NCBI GenBank assembly: GCA_009760855.2
Contig: WPIO01000193.1
Span: forward strand, 451,501-461,870
DNA: 10,370 nucleotides
Origin: Cristatella mucedo
Taxonomy: Eukaryota; Bryozoa; Phylactolaemata; Cristatellidae
Direction: 5' to 3'
Under the pieces are notes generated by a model. It was given only the letters and a program-made list of their open reading frames with translations. It did not search any database and was not told the DNA's origin. The translations under genes and the position numbers were made by a program. Positions 1 to 7,597 of this stretch are shown piece by piece. Each line of letters starts with the position of its first letter. Positions within the stretch are counted from its first letter, which is position 1.

Positions 1-1486
1 GCGACGAACTGCGGGCAAACGTGGCCACATGTACTCGGTATACATGCTTTGTCTCAGGACACAGAGGTACACATAACATTACACAAACAAGGCTACACGC
101 CAGTCAGGAAGACCAGTGCATAAAGCACTGTGCGTAGGGAAATGGGCAGAACAGCAAAAAGATGTTGATATAATGAGTGACGTAGGCTACCTAGCTGAGG
201 GCAACGGGTGGCATGCAATGGTTCACACAAAAACTAAGGCATCAGCCAGTAACAATGTCAACTCTGAATCGTCGTACGTTGGTTGCTTAGAGGCTAGTGC
301 AGTGGTCGGTAGGTGGAGTCGAGAATCTTACATCTCAGAGGAATGGGGCAGCGTTCGTTCTCAATTCACTCGACGCCTTGCCGAGAACGCGGCTAGCAGC
401 AATGCTTAAGCTGTAGCCATAGCAATGCAGCCCCTTGTGCTCATAGTGTGCACCATGGCAAAGCTGGGCTTGAGCAAAAGCTCTGCTGCCGAGCCACTGT
501 ACACTCCGTTGTTGGCTAAAGTGCCAGCGCACCTTTTTGCAGCATCACAGAGGAAGACTACTTGTGGGCGGAGGAGGGCGCAGCGAACTGGCGGCCGGGT
601 GACCTGCCGTCGTCGCTGACAGCTGAATCAGGATTCGTCGTCGGTGATCACTTACTTTCACACGGCGATGAAGAGGTGACTGCAGCAAGGAATCGCTGCG
701 AATGCATTAATTCTCCAGCGAGACGAAGCAGCTCAGCTGCTCACAGTTTGCGCTGTATCATTTCAGATGCTCTCAGCTGATGAAACCGGCGACGCGACTG
801 GTATTGGCCACGGCAAGCTCGGCCGACGAACGTCCGAAGCACTTCCGGGACGCTGCAGTCATCCGCCGGCACGCCTCGAAGTCGAAGCCGCGCCCGTGAG
901 TGCGAGCGCTGCGACCACGCAGCGGATAGCGTGCGGCCCCTCGCCGTCCGAACGACCATTCGGACGGCGAGCAAGAGCTGCGCACCAACTGGGCACCGCT
1001 AGGGCGGCCGAGAGGGTCGTGCACGAGTGGCGCACGAGTACAAGCGAGTCACCGACTCACACAAAACTTGAGCGCCACGTAAAAAAGTCCGTTCGTCATC
1101 TGTCGCATTTCGTGGCATGAAAGTCACTGAGCATGTTAGCAGTAGGCCAATTCTGATACGGGCTCCGGTGAATAGGGGTGCGTAGCTGTGGACGTTCAAA
1201 CCGGCAAGAATTTGCTGGCTCAAGAACGAGCGAATCCTGAATTTCCCAAGAATATTACTTGCCTCGAATAGGTGCGCGTGGAAATCTACAATATTTGACT
1301 TAAGCCATTTGCCCATTGCGACCAATTTTGTTGTACTCCTCCAGGTCCCCTATTCAAAAGGGACTACTTTAGCACGATACACCCTCCGGAAACCTATGCT
1401 ACGGGCGGTACGCTGACGATGGGCGTGCCCGAACCTACGCTGATTGAATGGTGGCCGTGAAAGCCGCATAGATATACTGACTCCAG
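1..1486 (+). other. Putative intron 1 (3' part) of Max-like gene copy A
   Basis: No convincing coding sequence is present. Short open stretches exist on both strands; several start only at GTG or TTG, none resembles a protein family I know, and their conservation between repeat copies merely reflects the near-identity of the DNA. The segment contains a perfect 13-bp inverted repeat at 940-971 and is CpG-rich around 800-1030. If the exon model is right, this is the end of intron 1 of the upstream gene copy, whose exon 1 would lie left of the window. Confidence 0.4.
940..971. repeat. Perfect 13-bp inverted repeat (hairpin), repeat copy A
   Basis: The arms CTCGCCGTCCGAA (940-952) and TTCGGACGGCGAG (959-971) are perfect reverse complements separated by the six bases CGACCA. 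The GC-rich stem would fold stably in RNA or single-stranded DNA. The same structure, loop included, occurs at 9599-9630. No T run follows, so it does not resemble an intrinsic terminator. Its role is unknown: it may be a remnant of a mobile element, an intronic RNA structure, or chance. Confidence 0.85.
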
Positions 1487-1538
1487 AGGTATCAAGCCAC
1501 TTCGTCCGCGGGAACAACGTATCATGAAACAACCGCAG
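1487..1538 (+). CDS. Candidate exon 2 of Max-like bHLHZ gene, copy A
   Basis: This is a 52-nt open segment ending at a near-perfect donor, CCGCAG|GTAAGT. The acceptor is ACTCCAG|AGG, which has a weak pyrimidine tract. Its length of 3n+1 is exactly what is needed to connect an exon 1 ending in phase 2 (see 7539-7597) to the bHLH exon starting in phase 0 at 2806. It would encode the linker GIKPLRPREQRIMKQPQ, which is basic and proline-containing and sits just before the DNA-binding basic region. The human counterpart (27 nt) is shorter and its 5' intron is in a different phase. The donor is strong and the phase fit encouraging, but the acceptor and the sequence itself give no homology support. 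Alternative: an unrelated 5' untranslated exon sharing that donor. Confidence 0.42.
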
Positions 1539-2805
1539 GTAAGTTGAGACCGAAGAAACGGACCCGGCCAGGTCATAGAGGGACAGCTTGTAGGAGCAAC
1601 AGGGTATTTATTAGAAGGGGAAAAGACCTACTTGATTCCAGTATGTAGCCGTAATTTTCGACTGTCAATTTATCTCCAATCCGCTGCCTGTTCATCTTGT
1701 AAGGCTGCTGCTTCGACTAATGCGCGAGTAACTTTGACAACCGTGTTAATACACGACTGTCTTCCGTGTCTGAATAGTATAGACGCGGATACGGTCGTAA
1801 AGGTGTGCCAGAACATGACGGCTACGTGGAAGGAGAAGATTCCGGTGTGGTTTTGGCGAATTCTTTAACGGGAAAAGAGAAAACGTCGGCGCCGGGAATA
1901 ACAAGATAGCCAGAGAAAGACAGACGGACAGGCTGTCAGACAGAGAAACAGAAAGACAGAGACCGAGAGTGAGAGACGGACACATAGACTCAGAAATTGA
2001 CTGAGGGCAAAGAGTGACGGGCAGACAAAGACACAGAGAGAAAGAGCGAAAATGAGACTGATAAGAGAGAAGCACACAGATTGAGACAGGCCTAGAGATG
2101 TAGAAACAGATAGGAAGAGAGAGACGGAATCAGAGGAAGATAATCGAGGGCGGGGCCAATACACAGGCAGAAAAAAAAAAAAACATATGGGGACAGATCA
2201 AAGTGACAGAGCGTGAGAGAGAAAGAGACAGACAGGCATACAGAGACACGAAGAGACAGAGACAGAAATACTGACAGACAGACAGACTACAGACTGACAG
2301 AAAGATAGACCGACTGGGAGATAGACAGAGTTGAAAGAGAAAGAAATGGACACAAGCAGAGCAACGGACAGGCTGTGATACAGACAGACACAGGTGTGGA
2401 GAAAACACCCCAACGGTCAGATACAAACTGGAAGAAAGTCGAGATTGAGTGACAAAGGCATAGTCGTATGCGGGTATGGAGACATTGATGGATAAAGCAG
2501 TTTTTTTTCTATATGCCCCTAATTAACGAAACAGCTGTGACAATACTTGTAGCCTATGTGTCGCGAAATCTGCACCGCCGTTACAGAAACCAACTATTCT
2601 ATATCAAGACGGTCTCCAAGATTCCAGGAGCACGGATGCACTGTTGTTATGCTGTACTGGTTTGTCTGTCGGTCAATCACAGACTGAATGCGATTCCTGC
2701 TTGCCACGTCCACCTTCGTTGTCAGTCTTGTACAACGTTCGTAAGTTGTTTGCCTCCCAGTTCTTGCCAATGATCTCGGTGACGGACCTTCTCGCGTTCT
2801 TGCAG
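1539..2805 (+). other. Putative intron 2, Max-like gene copy A
   Basis: A 1267-nt interval from GTAAGT to TTCTTGCAG. It contains the end of the visible repeat (to 1712), a degenerate purine-rich tract at about 1897-2400 and a pyrimidine-rich acceptor region at the end. Nothing in it looks coding. The minus-strand open stretches between 1746 and 2426 are serine/leucine/cysteine-rich translations of the low-complexity tract. Confidence 0.55.
1897..2400. repeat. Degenerate purine-rich GACA/GAGA low-complexity tract
   Basis: About 500 bases are built from variations of GACA, GAGA, CAGA and AGAC with few pyrimidines other than C on the + strand. Runs such as GACAGACAGACAG near 2274-2288 are short perfect tetranucleotide repeats. 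A run of 13 A lies inside at 2171-2183. It resembles an aged microsatellite. Long open reading frames on the minus strand here are artefacts of this composition, being dominated by Ser, Leu, Cys and Val. Confidence 0.9.
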
Positions 2806-2913
2806 TCAGACCGTCGTGCTCGCCATAATGCAGTTGAGAAAGAAAGACGAAACTACCATAAAGAAAGCTTGGCCAAGCTTCAAGACCTCTTGCCAAACAT
2901 GCGAGGTCGAAAG
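2806..2913 (+). CDS. Max: Exon 3 of Max-like bHLHZ factor: basic region, helix 1, loop start
   Basis: This 108-nt exon encodes 36 residues beginning SDRRARHNAVEKERR and ending LPNMRGRK. The acceptor is TTCTTGCAG|TCAG and the donor AAAG|GTATGT, both phase 0. RARHNAVEKERR is a Myc/Max-type basic region. The His, Glu and Arg at the positions that contact the CACGTG E-box in Max (H28, E32, R36) are all present, and R35 is kept too. Helix 1 retains K, S, L, D and the helix-ending P, and the loop keeps G and K. In human MAX, as I recall it, exon 3 is also 108 nt, starts at the same residue (the A22-D23-K24 equivalent is S-D-R) and ends after the same loop lysine (K57). The protein should be a nuclear DNA-binding subunit that dimerises with itself or another bHLHZ partner. 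Identity to human MAX across the bHLH is only about 40%, so this may be a divergent paralogue. The antisense open frame of 159 codons across this exon is a shadow. Confidence 0.9.
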
Positions 2914-3505
2914 GTATGTCCGCCTGTTTACTAGTCGAATATTCTGCTGCCCACTGCAGATGCATTGGCTTAACATCGTAGTCAATTTCATGAGCCCTGA
3001 AATTGTCAAGGATACTCAAAGCTAGAAAATATTGCTCGCCTATTCGTTGCTGCCTTGATGAAACTTCGGGCATCCGTCCCGGTACATCAAAGGGCGACTT
3101 TTAGCTTTTGCTAGTCCATCTATACTGGACCGTGAAGATGCAATGACACATTGAAAATCCCGGACAGCTAACACTTTCCAAATCCCGTATGAGTACCTCA
3201 TTCATCTGCTGTGCAACAGAGTTTAGACATACACTGCTACAAGTAACCTTTCCGCTTTTTCTACATATTCAATCGGTAAATATATGCGTGTGCACATACA
3301 ACTTTTCTAGTACGTGCTATTTGCATCGGAAGTATTCGTGAGTGAGTACTTTTGGTGTGGTCATGATCAGTTTTACATTGTCGGCCGCTGATTTCGACGA
3401 TCTAGTTTCAAGGTCGGTCAAGTGGCCCAGCTGTAGAGTGGCGAAAGTGTGGGCCATTCAAGTCTGCATTTGCATCGCCTGCACCTGCCCTTACTGCTGC
3501 TGTAG
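2914..3505 (+). other. Intron 3, Max-like gene
   Basis: A 592-nt interval between the two clearest exons. It begins GTATGT and ends CTGCTGCTGTAG after a C/T-rich stretch (TGCACCTGCCCTTACTGC). It interrupts the loop between helix 1 and helix 2, the same place as intron 3 of human MAX. I see no gene or repeat inside it. Confidence 0.85.
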
Positions 3506-3629
3506 GTACCAAACATACGAATTTTGAAGAAGGCGGCCGAATACATCACGGCTTTGGAGAATCATTCTCAGCATTGCCTTCATGAGTATGAACGTATTCG
3601 ACAGCTAAACACAACGCTTGAGCAAATGA
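3506..3629 (+). CDS. Max: Exon 4 of Max-like bHLHZ factor: loop, helix 2, leucine zipper
   Basis: This 124-nt exon encodes 41 residues plus one base. It follows GCTGTAG|GTACC and ends at AATGA|GTGAGT, in phase 1. It starts with VPNIRILKKAAEYI, the loop end and helix 2, and runs into a zipper ending RQLNTTLEQM. Aligned without gaps to human MAX exon 4, also 124 nt as I recall it, helix 2 keeps I, L, K, A, E, Y, I. The zipper keeps the buried Asn (MAX N92 equivalent) and the following L-E-Q. The heptad d positions read L, C, I, L. The wording K-V-P-N-I-x-ILKKA also recalls Myc, which has KAPKVVILKKA, but the loop length matches Max and is one residue shorter than Myc. The MAX R60 backbone-contact residue is replaced by Asn. 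Reading frame and phase join exactly to 2806-2913. Confidence 0.9.
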
Positions 3630-3758
3630 GTGAGTACGACGTGAATGTGCTAACAGTCAGATCTTAAAATGAAGCACGGCGTCTGTTCTAATAATTTGAA
3701 GATTTTTGTTTTGCAATTGTGGCTGCTGTATTGAAATGTAAGGCCTGTTCTGGTACAG

Positions 3759-3982
3759 ACGCAAACTCGTCAGGCGGTGGTGAGGCAGGGGCTGCAGCCG
3801 AAGCTCAAGTGCAGCAGGATCGGCCAGTGTGGCAGCCATTGTTGCATCATGAAGAGTCACATGTGAGAAGTAGAAGTTATAGTTTTCCATGCCAAGCTGC
3901 ATCAATGGAAAGATTATGTTGGTGGCAAATCTCCATTGATTCATGTGTGTGTGTGACAGGGCTGCCCTTTCGCGTTGTCTAA
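3759..3982 (+). other. Alternative terminal exon candidate after exon 4
   Basis: After the acceptor CTGGTAC-AG at 3758, the frame demanded by exon 4 (phase 1) stays open to TAA at 3980-3982, about 75 codons. It begins NANSSGGGEAGAAAEAQVQQ, a low-complexity Gly/Ala/Gln composition typical of disordered protein tails. The segment is GC-richer than its surroundings. A possible internal donor is CACAT|GTGAGA at 3863. Using this exon would end the zipper one heptad early, as in some alternative MAX isoforms. It competes with 6141-6340; the intron would be only 129 nt. Confidence 0.22.
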
Positions 3983-4788
3983 CGCTCGAAAGACAGTATT
4001 CATGTGTCATCGGATCGACTCAAAGCAAATCTAGCTGTGAAATAGACCACCGACATATGGATACTCACCGTTAGACTGTGAATGTTTGAAAAATCACCTC
4101 CTCACGTCCCGGTATGTTACTATTGCTCAATGCGAAGCGTGCAAGGGCTTGACAAACATTGGTACATGCATTTGAAATGACTGAGCCGAGAAACAGAAAC
4201 CGTCCAGGTCGGAGGCAGCTTTGAGAAATCGAAAAAGCTTCGAAATCCAGGAGCAGGTGCTTACCGGGCGACCACTGTGCATCTTGTCGGCGAAGCTTAG
4301 CATTATGCCACTCAGCCGAAACGAAGCAGACACGGCAAAGCGATTGCTAACTAAGGGAGAATTTCTTAGCGGTGACATCCAATGTTAAAGAAAGGGTGTC
4401 ATTTCACTGCCAAGAATAGCCGATTACACGGCAGAGGTGCGTCTTTAAATCTAAAGAGTATCACTTAACATCAGTCGCCGTAGGAGTTGGTCAAGCTCGT
4501 TGCATGATGGAATCCTGCGAACCACAATTGTGGTGCAAGCGAGTCAGTTAGCCGAAGCGTCCTCTGCGTTCTGCCTGCATGCATGGGAATGAGCTGTTTT
4601 TGCAAGAGAAGGGCAGAATTGGCATTTAAAGATGATGCAGGTCGTAGATTCAATTTGTGCTGCACTTGGCTTGCAAATCACTTCGGTATAAAAAATGATA
4701 ACATAAAGAATAGCATATACAACAGACTCTACCTTAAAGAGACAGAAGAATCTTTACGGCTATCACCACAGCTTGTAGCGGCCATAAA

Positions 4789-4872
4789 GGATCGCTCACA
4801 TCAGGATTCGAACCGGACACCTGTGGCCGCTGTCGTAACAAGAAACCACCTTACCTAATGAGCCATCACGAT
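4789..4872 (-). other. tRNA-like element (SINE head or tRNA pseudogene)
   Basis: Read on the minus strand, the element has an A-box-like TGGCTCATTAGGTAAGG (4849-4865) and, 34 bases later, a perfect B box GGTTCGAATCC (4804-4814). This is the spacing of an internal RNA polymerase III promoter. The T arm TCCGG/CCTGA forms four of five pairs. The acceptor and D stems do not pair properly and no clean anticodon arm can be drawn, so it is unlikely to be a working tRNA. A tRNA-derived short interspersed element is the better guess. No body, poly(A) tail or target-site duplication was established. Confidence 0.5.
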
Positions 4873-5954
4873 GTTCTCCGTAAATACATGGAGGCCAATA
4901 AATTGCTAACGACGATTGCCTTTACGCTAGCATGAACTGTGTTCAAATGGTAAAACTGTACATGCTGCTTGGTAGCTCGGTCTCAGAGCAGCAAAAAGCA
5001 TTTTCTAAGGCGCTATTTACGAATTGTGCATGCTTTTTTATGTGTCATTCCTTGCAGGGCAGCAACTCGAGCTGGGCTCCAACAGATCTTAGGTGACCAT
5101 ATGAAGCTGGTTTTGAAATGCTGTCACTTACAAACTAACCGACACACCAACAACTCACCGTTTCCTCGTCGTATGTGTCCCGTGAATTGAATTTAACCAT
5201 ACGAACGTGTACATGTGTACTTTTATTTATATAAAGCATGTCCCAAGCGAAGCTACGAGTTTGTTTGAATTGTATGCAGAAAGTCGTGTTGCATGAAACT
5301 TTTGCTGCAGTTTGGTCCGTTAGCAAGCACTTTTTGACCGCTCACGACATAGGCTGAGTTCGATTGCTGAGTGTCCTGCAATTGCTGGCCGGCACAAAAC
5401 GACGGATTAGCTAAGCACAGTATAGCCTATCAGTTTCCCCTCAGACCACGACGTTCCTAGATGTACGACCGCCAGCATTCGATTGCTTCGGCTGATTTGA
5501 TCGGCCGGACGCAGAGTACTTGCTGCCCCAGCAGTCGGTGCTCTGCTGACAGTGAAGCTGCCCTGAAATGTGTAAGGCGGTATGTGCTTAGGGACAGCTT
5601 TCTCAATGGTGCCCCATCTTCCCGTTCTCCTGATCTCGTGTAAACTTTTCCATTTCCTACTTGACCAAGCGTCCAGGGTAAGGCGAGTGTTTGGTGCAGA
5701 CGGAGCAAATCGCCAGTTATAGTTATTCTTGTGCGTACGGTTTCTGTGGAGCATGGAACGTATACACGCGTGATTAAAGCAGTCAAAATTACTTTAAAGA
5801 ACACCCCGAGAGGCTCTGCTGCCGACCACCATAAGTGCAACAAGGGTCAGTGGGGGACGAACCAGTCATCAGGTACCAAAGGCCCTAATTCCGCTCAGCT
5901 TATGACCCTGCGAAAGCCGTATACGTTCGAAACGACCATTCGCTCTAAGCCTCT

Positions 5955-5974
5955 CCCGATCAGGGGTGATCGGG
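5955..5974. repeat. Short perfect palindrome
   Basis: CCCGATCA (5955-5962) and TGATCGGG (5967-5974) are perfect 8-bp inverted arms around GGGG. The element lies in putative intron 4, about 165 bases before candidate exon 5. There is no evidence of function. Confidence 0.7.
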
Positions 5975-6084
5975 CTCGTTCGTAGTCCCTCCCGCCAGTA
6001 TTTGTCGCTCACAGATTGCCTCCCCACAATAGCCCCAGGAGTTGCCGTCACAAGCAAATTGCCTTGGGAGCTGATTTGCGGAGG

Positions 6085-6108
6085 CAGCAGCAGCAGCAGC
6101 AGCAGCAG
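6085..6108. repeat. (CAG)8 trinucleotide run
   Basis: Eight perfect CAG units lie 32 bases upstream of the candidate exon 5 acceptor, followed by TAGGCTGAGCG and a pyrimidine-rich stretch. In the frame that continues into exon 5 the run would encode serines. The Gln and Ala frames meet stops at once (TAG) or within three codons. The run therefore probably sits in the intron, where many AG dinucleotides lie close to the splice site. It is a likely site of length polymorphism. Confidence 0.9.
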
Positions 6109-6140
6109 TAGGCTGAGCGAAGCGTCTCCCTCCTGGCAAG

Positions 6141-6340
6141 TGCAGGTACTGGCAATCGCCGCGAAGGACCAGCACAGGCTGCTGCAAGGTTACCGGCTAG
6201 ATTGCGGTTACTGTGCGGCAAGTTTACCTCCATTGCAGCTGACCACAGGCCTCCAGACCAGGAAGCTCGACAATAGGCAGGAAGAGGTGCAGGCTAAACG
6301 AGACGCAGGGGCCTGCCAGGTAGCCACAACGACCGGTTAG
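6141..6340 (+). CDS. Candidate terminal exon 5 of Max-like gene, copy A
   Basis: The acceptor has a good pyrimidine tract, TCTCCCTCCTGGCAAG|TG. Joining the single base A left by exon 4 gives codon ATG and the residues MQVL. This continues the zipper: Max proteins have V-R-A-L (human) or I-Q-A-L (fly) at exactly these positions, with Leu at the next heptad d site. The frame then stays open for 66 residues to TAG at 6338-6340. The 200-nt length is close to the 188 coding nt I recall for human MAX exon 5. The tail has a mixed charged segment (about residues 43-58 of the exon: RKLDNRQEEVQAKRD) but no clear match to the MAX C-terminus or its KKLR-type nuclear signal. No AATAAA was seen in the 1.2 kb after the stop; the nearest variant is ATTAAA at 7286. 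An internal donor at CCAG|GTAGCC (about 6320) could lead to a further exon. This is a plausible but unproven exon. Confidence 0.45.
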
Positions 6341-7538
6341 TGACCTCTTAGTCTCGCCTCAGTCTTGTCTCTTCGGCTGGTTGAAGATAGCAGCCTGGCA
6401 AGATGCCCAACCGTTTGGCACGATCACGTAAAACCCCACCGGACTGCCTTGGCTCACGGACAGACCTACCACGGGCAGCACTCCTCAAGCAGCCCTGCAG
6501 CTGTATAGGCAGCATGTACATCGAGCTTTGGGGTTCAAATTAGTATCGGTCTTTTTTTCTTACGAAGAAAACACCTGTTTATTACGTTACTTAGAAAGTC
6601 CATTACAATGTAGAGTTAGGTGCTGTGAATCACTGTTCACTCGAGTAATCGTATTGTCACGTTTGAGACTGCTCTTTAATTTTATGTTTAGTGATTCCCT
6701 TGGACCATTGCAGGTCAGAGAGCAGTTGCATGTTACGATAACTACGACGTTCACGACAGATAAGCAGTGAATGCATGCCAGCCATTCAAAGCGGCACGGA
6801 TCGATGGCAATAAGACCGAGGGATGCACAAAGGCAGGGTAAAGGAAGAGGCTGCATGGAAAGGCGAATCTGAATTCGGATATAGAAATTAATATATGTGC
6901 CGACAAACTGCCGTGCTTACTTGCCGCAGCTATCGTTTTTGTCTAGTGCAGCTATGCGTGCAATGCGAAACTTGTACAAAAAGTGCTACCTACAATGAGG
7001 CGGGTCGATTAGGCATTCCTTCCGAAAGCATCGATGAAAAAGCGAGGAAGCGTTTTCCTAGCACAGTGGTACGACGGGCTGCTCCTTTCTTGCGATTCAC
7101 TCGTATATGAGTGTTGCTCACTAGAAGCCAAGGCACAGACGTTTCGCTTGCATCGGGTCGCATCGCAGGCACCTGGACGGCCGCGCCTACAGAGAAGTCT
7201 ACGGTGTAAGGACGAGCAACACTCCTGGGAAAATCGTGCCGGGAAAGTCAAGTACACGGACAGTTGTGACGGATCTTTCTTTATTATTAAAAGTTGGCTT
7301 GTCTCTCACATTACAAGTGGAAGAGACAAATGTTACATCGTGCCAGTTGAATCAACCGCCGTGCCAGTGCCAGGATCTTGGCGAGAGGGGAACCAAGCAA
7401 CGCTGCCATCGGCTGCAGGTCAAGGCTTTGACCTGGTGACCCCTGCGAGCCGGGCAGTTAGCTTGTACCTCGGTAGGAGTGCAGGTGCTCTGCCGGCCGG
7501 CGTCTTTTCCGTGTCTCGACGTTAGTTGGCGGAACAAC
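6341..7538 (+). other. Spacer: 3' flank of copy A and probable promoter/5' UTR of copy B
   Basis: No recognisable gene is present. A 163-codon open frame (7034-7525) resembles no known family and ends just before the candidate start codon; it is probably chance. No AATAAA was seen. ATTAAA occurs at 7286-7291. The last 150 bases become GC-richer and contain nuclear-receptor-type half-sites and pyrimidine-rich CTTTTCC near 7504. No TATA box was seen near the putative start. Confidence 0.4.
7417..7442. promoter_or_regulatory. Cluster of nuclear-receptor-type half-sites
   Basis: AGGTCA (7417-7422) and TGACCT (7429-7434) form an inverted pair with a six-base gap. TGACCC (7437-7442) follows two bases later in the same direction as the second. 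The cluster ends 96 bases before the candidate ATG at 7539. AGGTCA is the core half-site of many metazoan nuclear receptors. The six-base inverted spacing is not a classic element; the two-base direct repeat is a usable one. The sequence match is certain, the function only inferred from position. Confidence 0.35.
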
Positions 7539-7597
7539 ATGGCAGGTGAAGACTTGGATATGTCTTGGGAGTTTACCGACGAATTTGACATACCCGA
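7539..7597 (+). CDS. Candidate exon 1 (start codon) of Max-like gene, copy B
   Basis: ATG in a good eukaryotic context (AACAACATGG) opens 59 nt encoding MAGEDLDMSWEFTDEFDIP plus two bases. It ends at the donor CCGA|GTAAGT in phase 2, and reading through would hit TAA immediately, so splicing is required. The peptide is acidic, like the short acidic N-terminus of Max (MSDNDDIEVESD in human), with which it shares no real alignment. Phase 2 joins in frame to the 52-nt exon at 10146, creating codon GAA, and from there to a bHLH exon. Because exons 3-5 lie upstream of it here, it must serve a downstream gene copy. If it is not part of this gene, it is the first exon of an unknown gene. Confidence 0.5.

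Larger units (their letters stand above)
1..1712. repeat. Long direct repeat, copy A (partial, runs off left edge)
   Basis: This block matches 8655-10370 base for base in the same orientation. I found one substitution (A1061 versus G9720) and six small indels: +GC near 9321, +A near 9541, +AC near 9572, one T fewer near 9986, +T near 10043 and one A fewer near 10243 in copy B. The offset shifts from 8654 to 8658 across the block. Both copies are cut by the window edges, so their true length is unknown. It holds candidate exon 2 of the Max-like gene and flanking putative intron sequence. It is best explained as one part of a unit of about 8.66 kb repeated in tandem; an assembly artefact is the main alternative. 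Confidence 0.97.
3630..6140 (+). other. Putative intron 4, Max-like gene
   Basis: A 2511-nt interval from GTGAGT to CTCCTGGCAAG if exon 5 is placed at 6141. It contains an alternative exon candidate (3759-3982), a short TG run near 3943-3956, a tRNA-like element on the minus strand (4789-4872), an AATAAA at about 4897, a palindrome (5955-5974) and (CAG)8. Other open frames, such as 4583-4858 and minus-strand 5407-5843, resemble no family I know and partly translate the tRNA-like element. The AATAAA could serve a shorter transcript ending in the alternative exon. Confidence 0.45.

Noticed and set aside
116-409. 97-codon + strand frame identical in both repeat copies
   Set aside because: It begins at GTG, not ATG, has no family resemblance, and its identity comes from the repeat.
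999-1325. 108-codon minus-strand frame that recurs at 9658-9984 with one residue changed
   Set aside because: Its conservation merely reflects the near-identity of the repeat DNA. There is no recognised family and no splice structure, and it overlaps the hairpin-flanking intron.
1746-2426. Several 70-110 codon Leu/Ser/Cys-rich frames on the minus strand
   Set aside because: They are translations of the degenerate GACA/GAGA tract; the composition alone explains the absence of stops and the apparent membrane-like character.
2594-3073. 159-codon open frame on the minus strand
   Set aside because: It lies antisense to the bHLH exon and its introns, has no recognisable family, and its length follows from the complement of the coding exon.
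4583-4858. 91-codon + strand frame in intron 4
   Set aside because: Its last third translates the antisense of the tRNA-like element and the rest resembles nothing known.
4789-4872. A functional tRNA gene
   Set aside because: The internal promoter boxes are good, but the acceptor and D stems do not pair and no valid anticodon arm can be drawn.
5227-5235. TATA-box-like TTATATAAAG stretch
   Set aside because: No coding exon, initiator or other promoter evidence follows, and it lies in an AT-rich part of intron 4.
7034-7525. 163-codon open frame on the + strand before candidate exon 1
   Set aside because: It resembles no protein I know, ends in what should be promoter or 5' UTR, and has no partner exons. 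It is probably chance in a GC-richer stretch.
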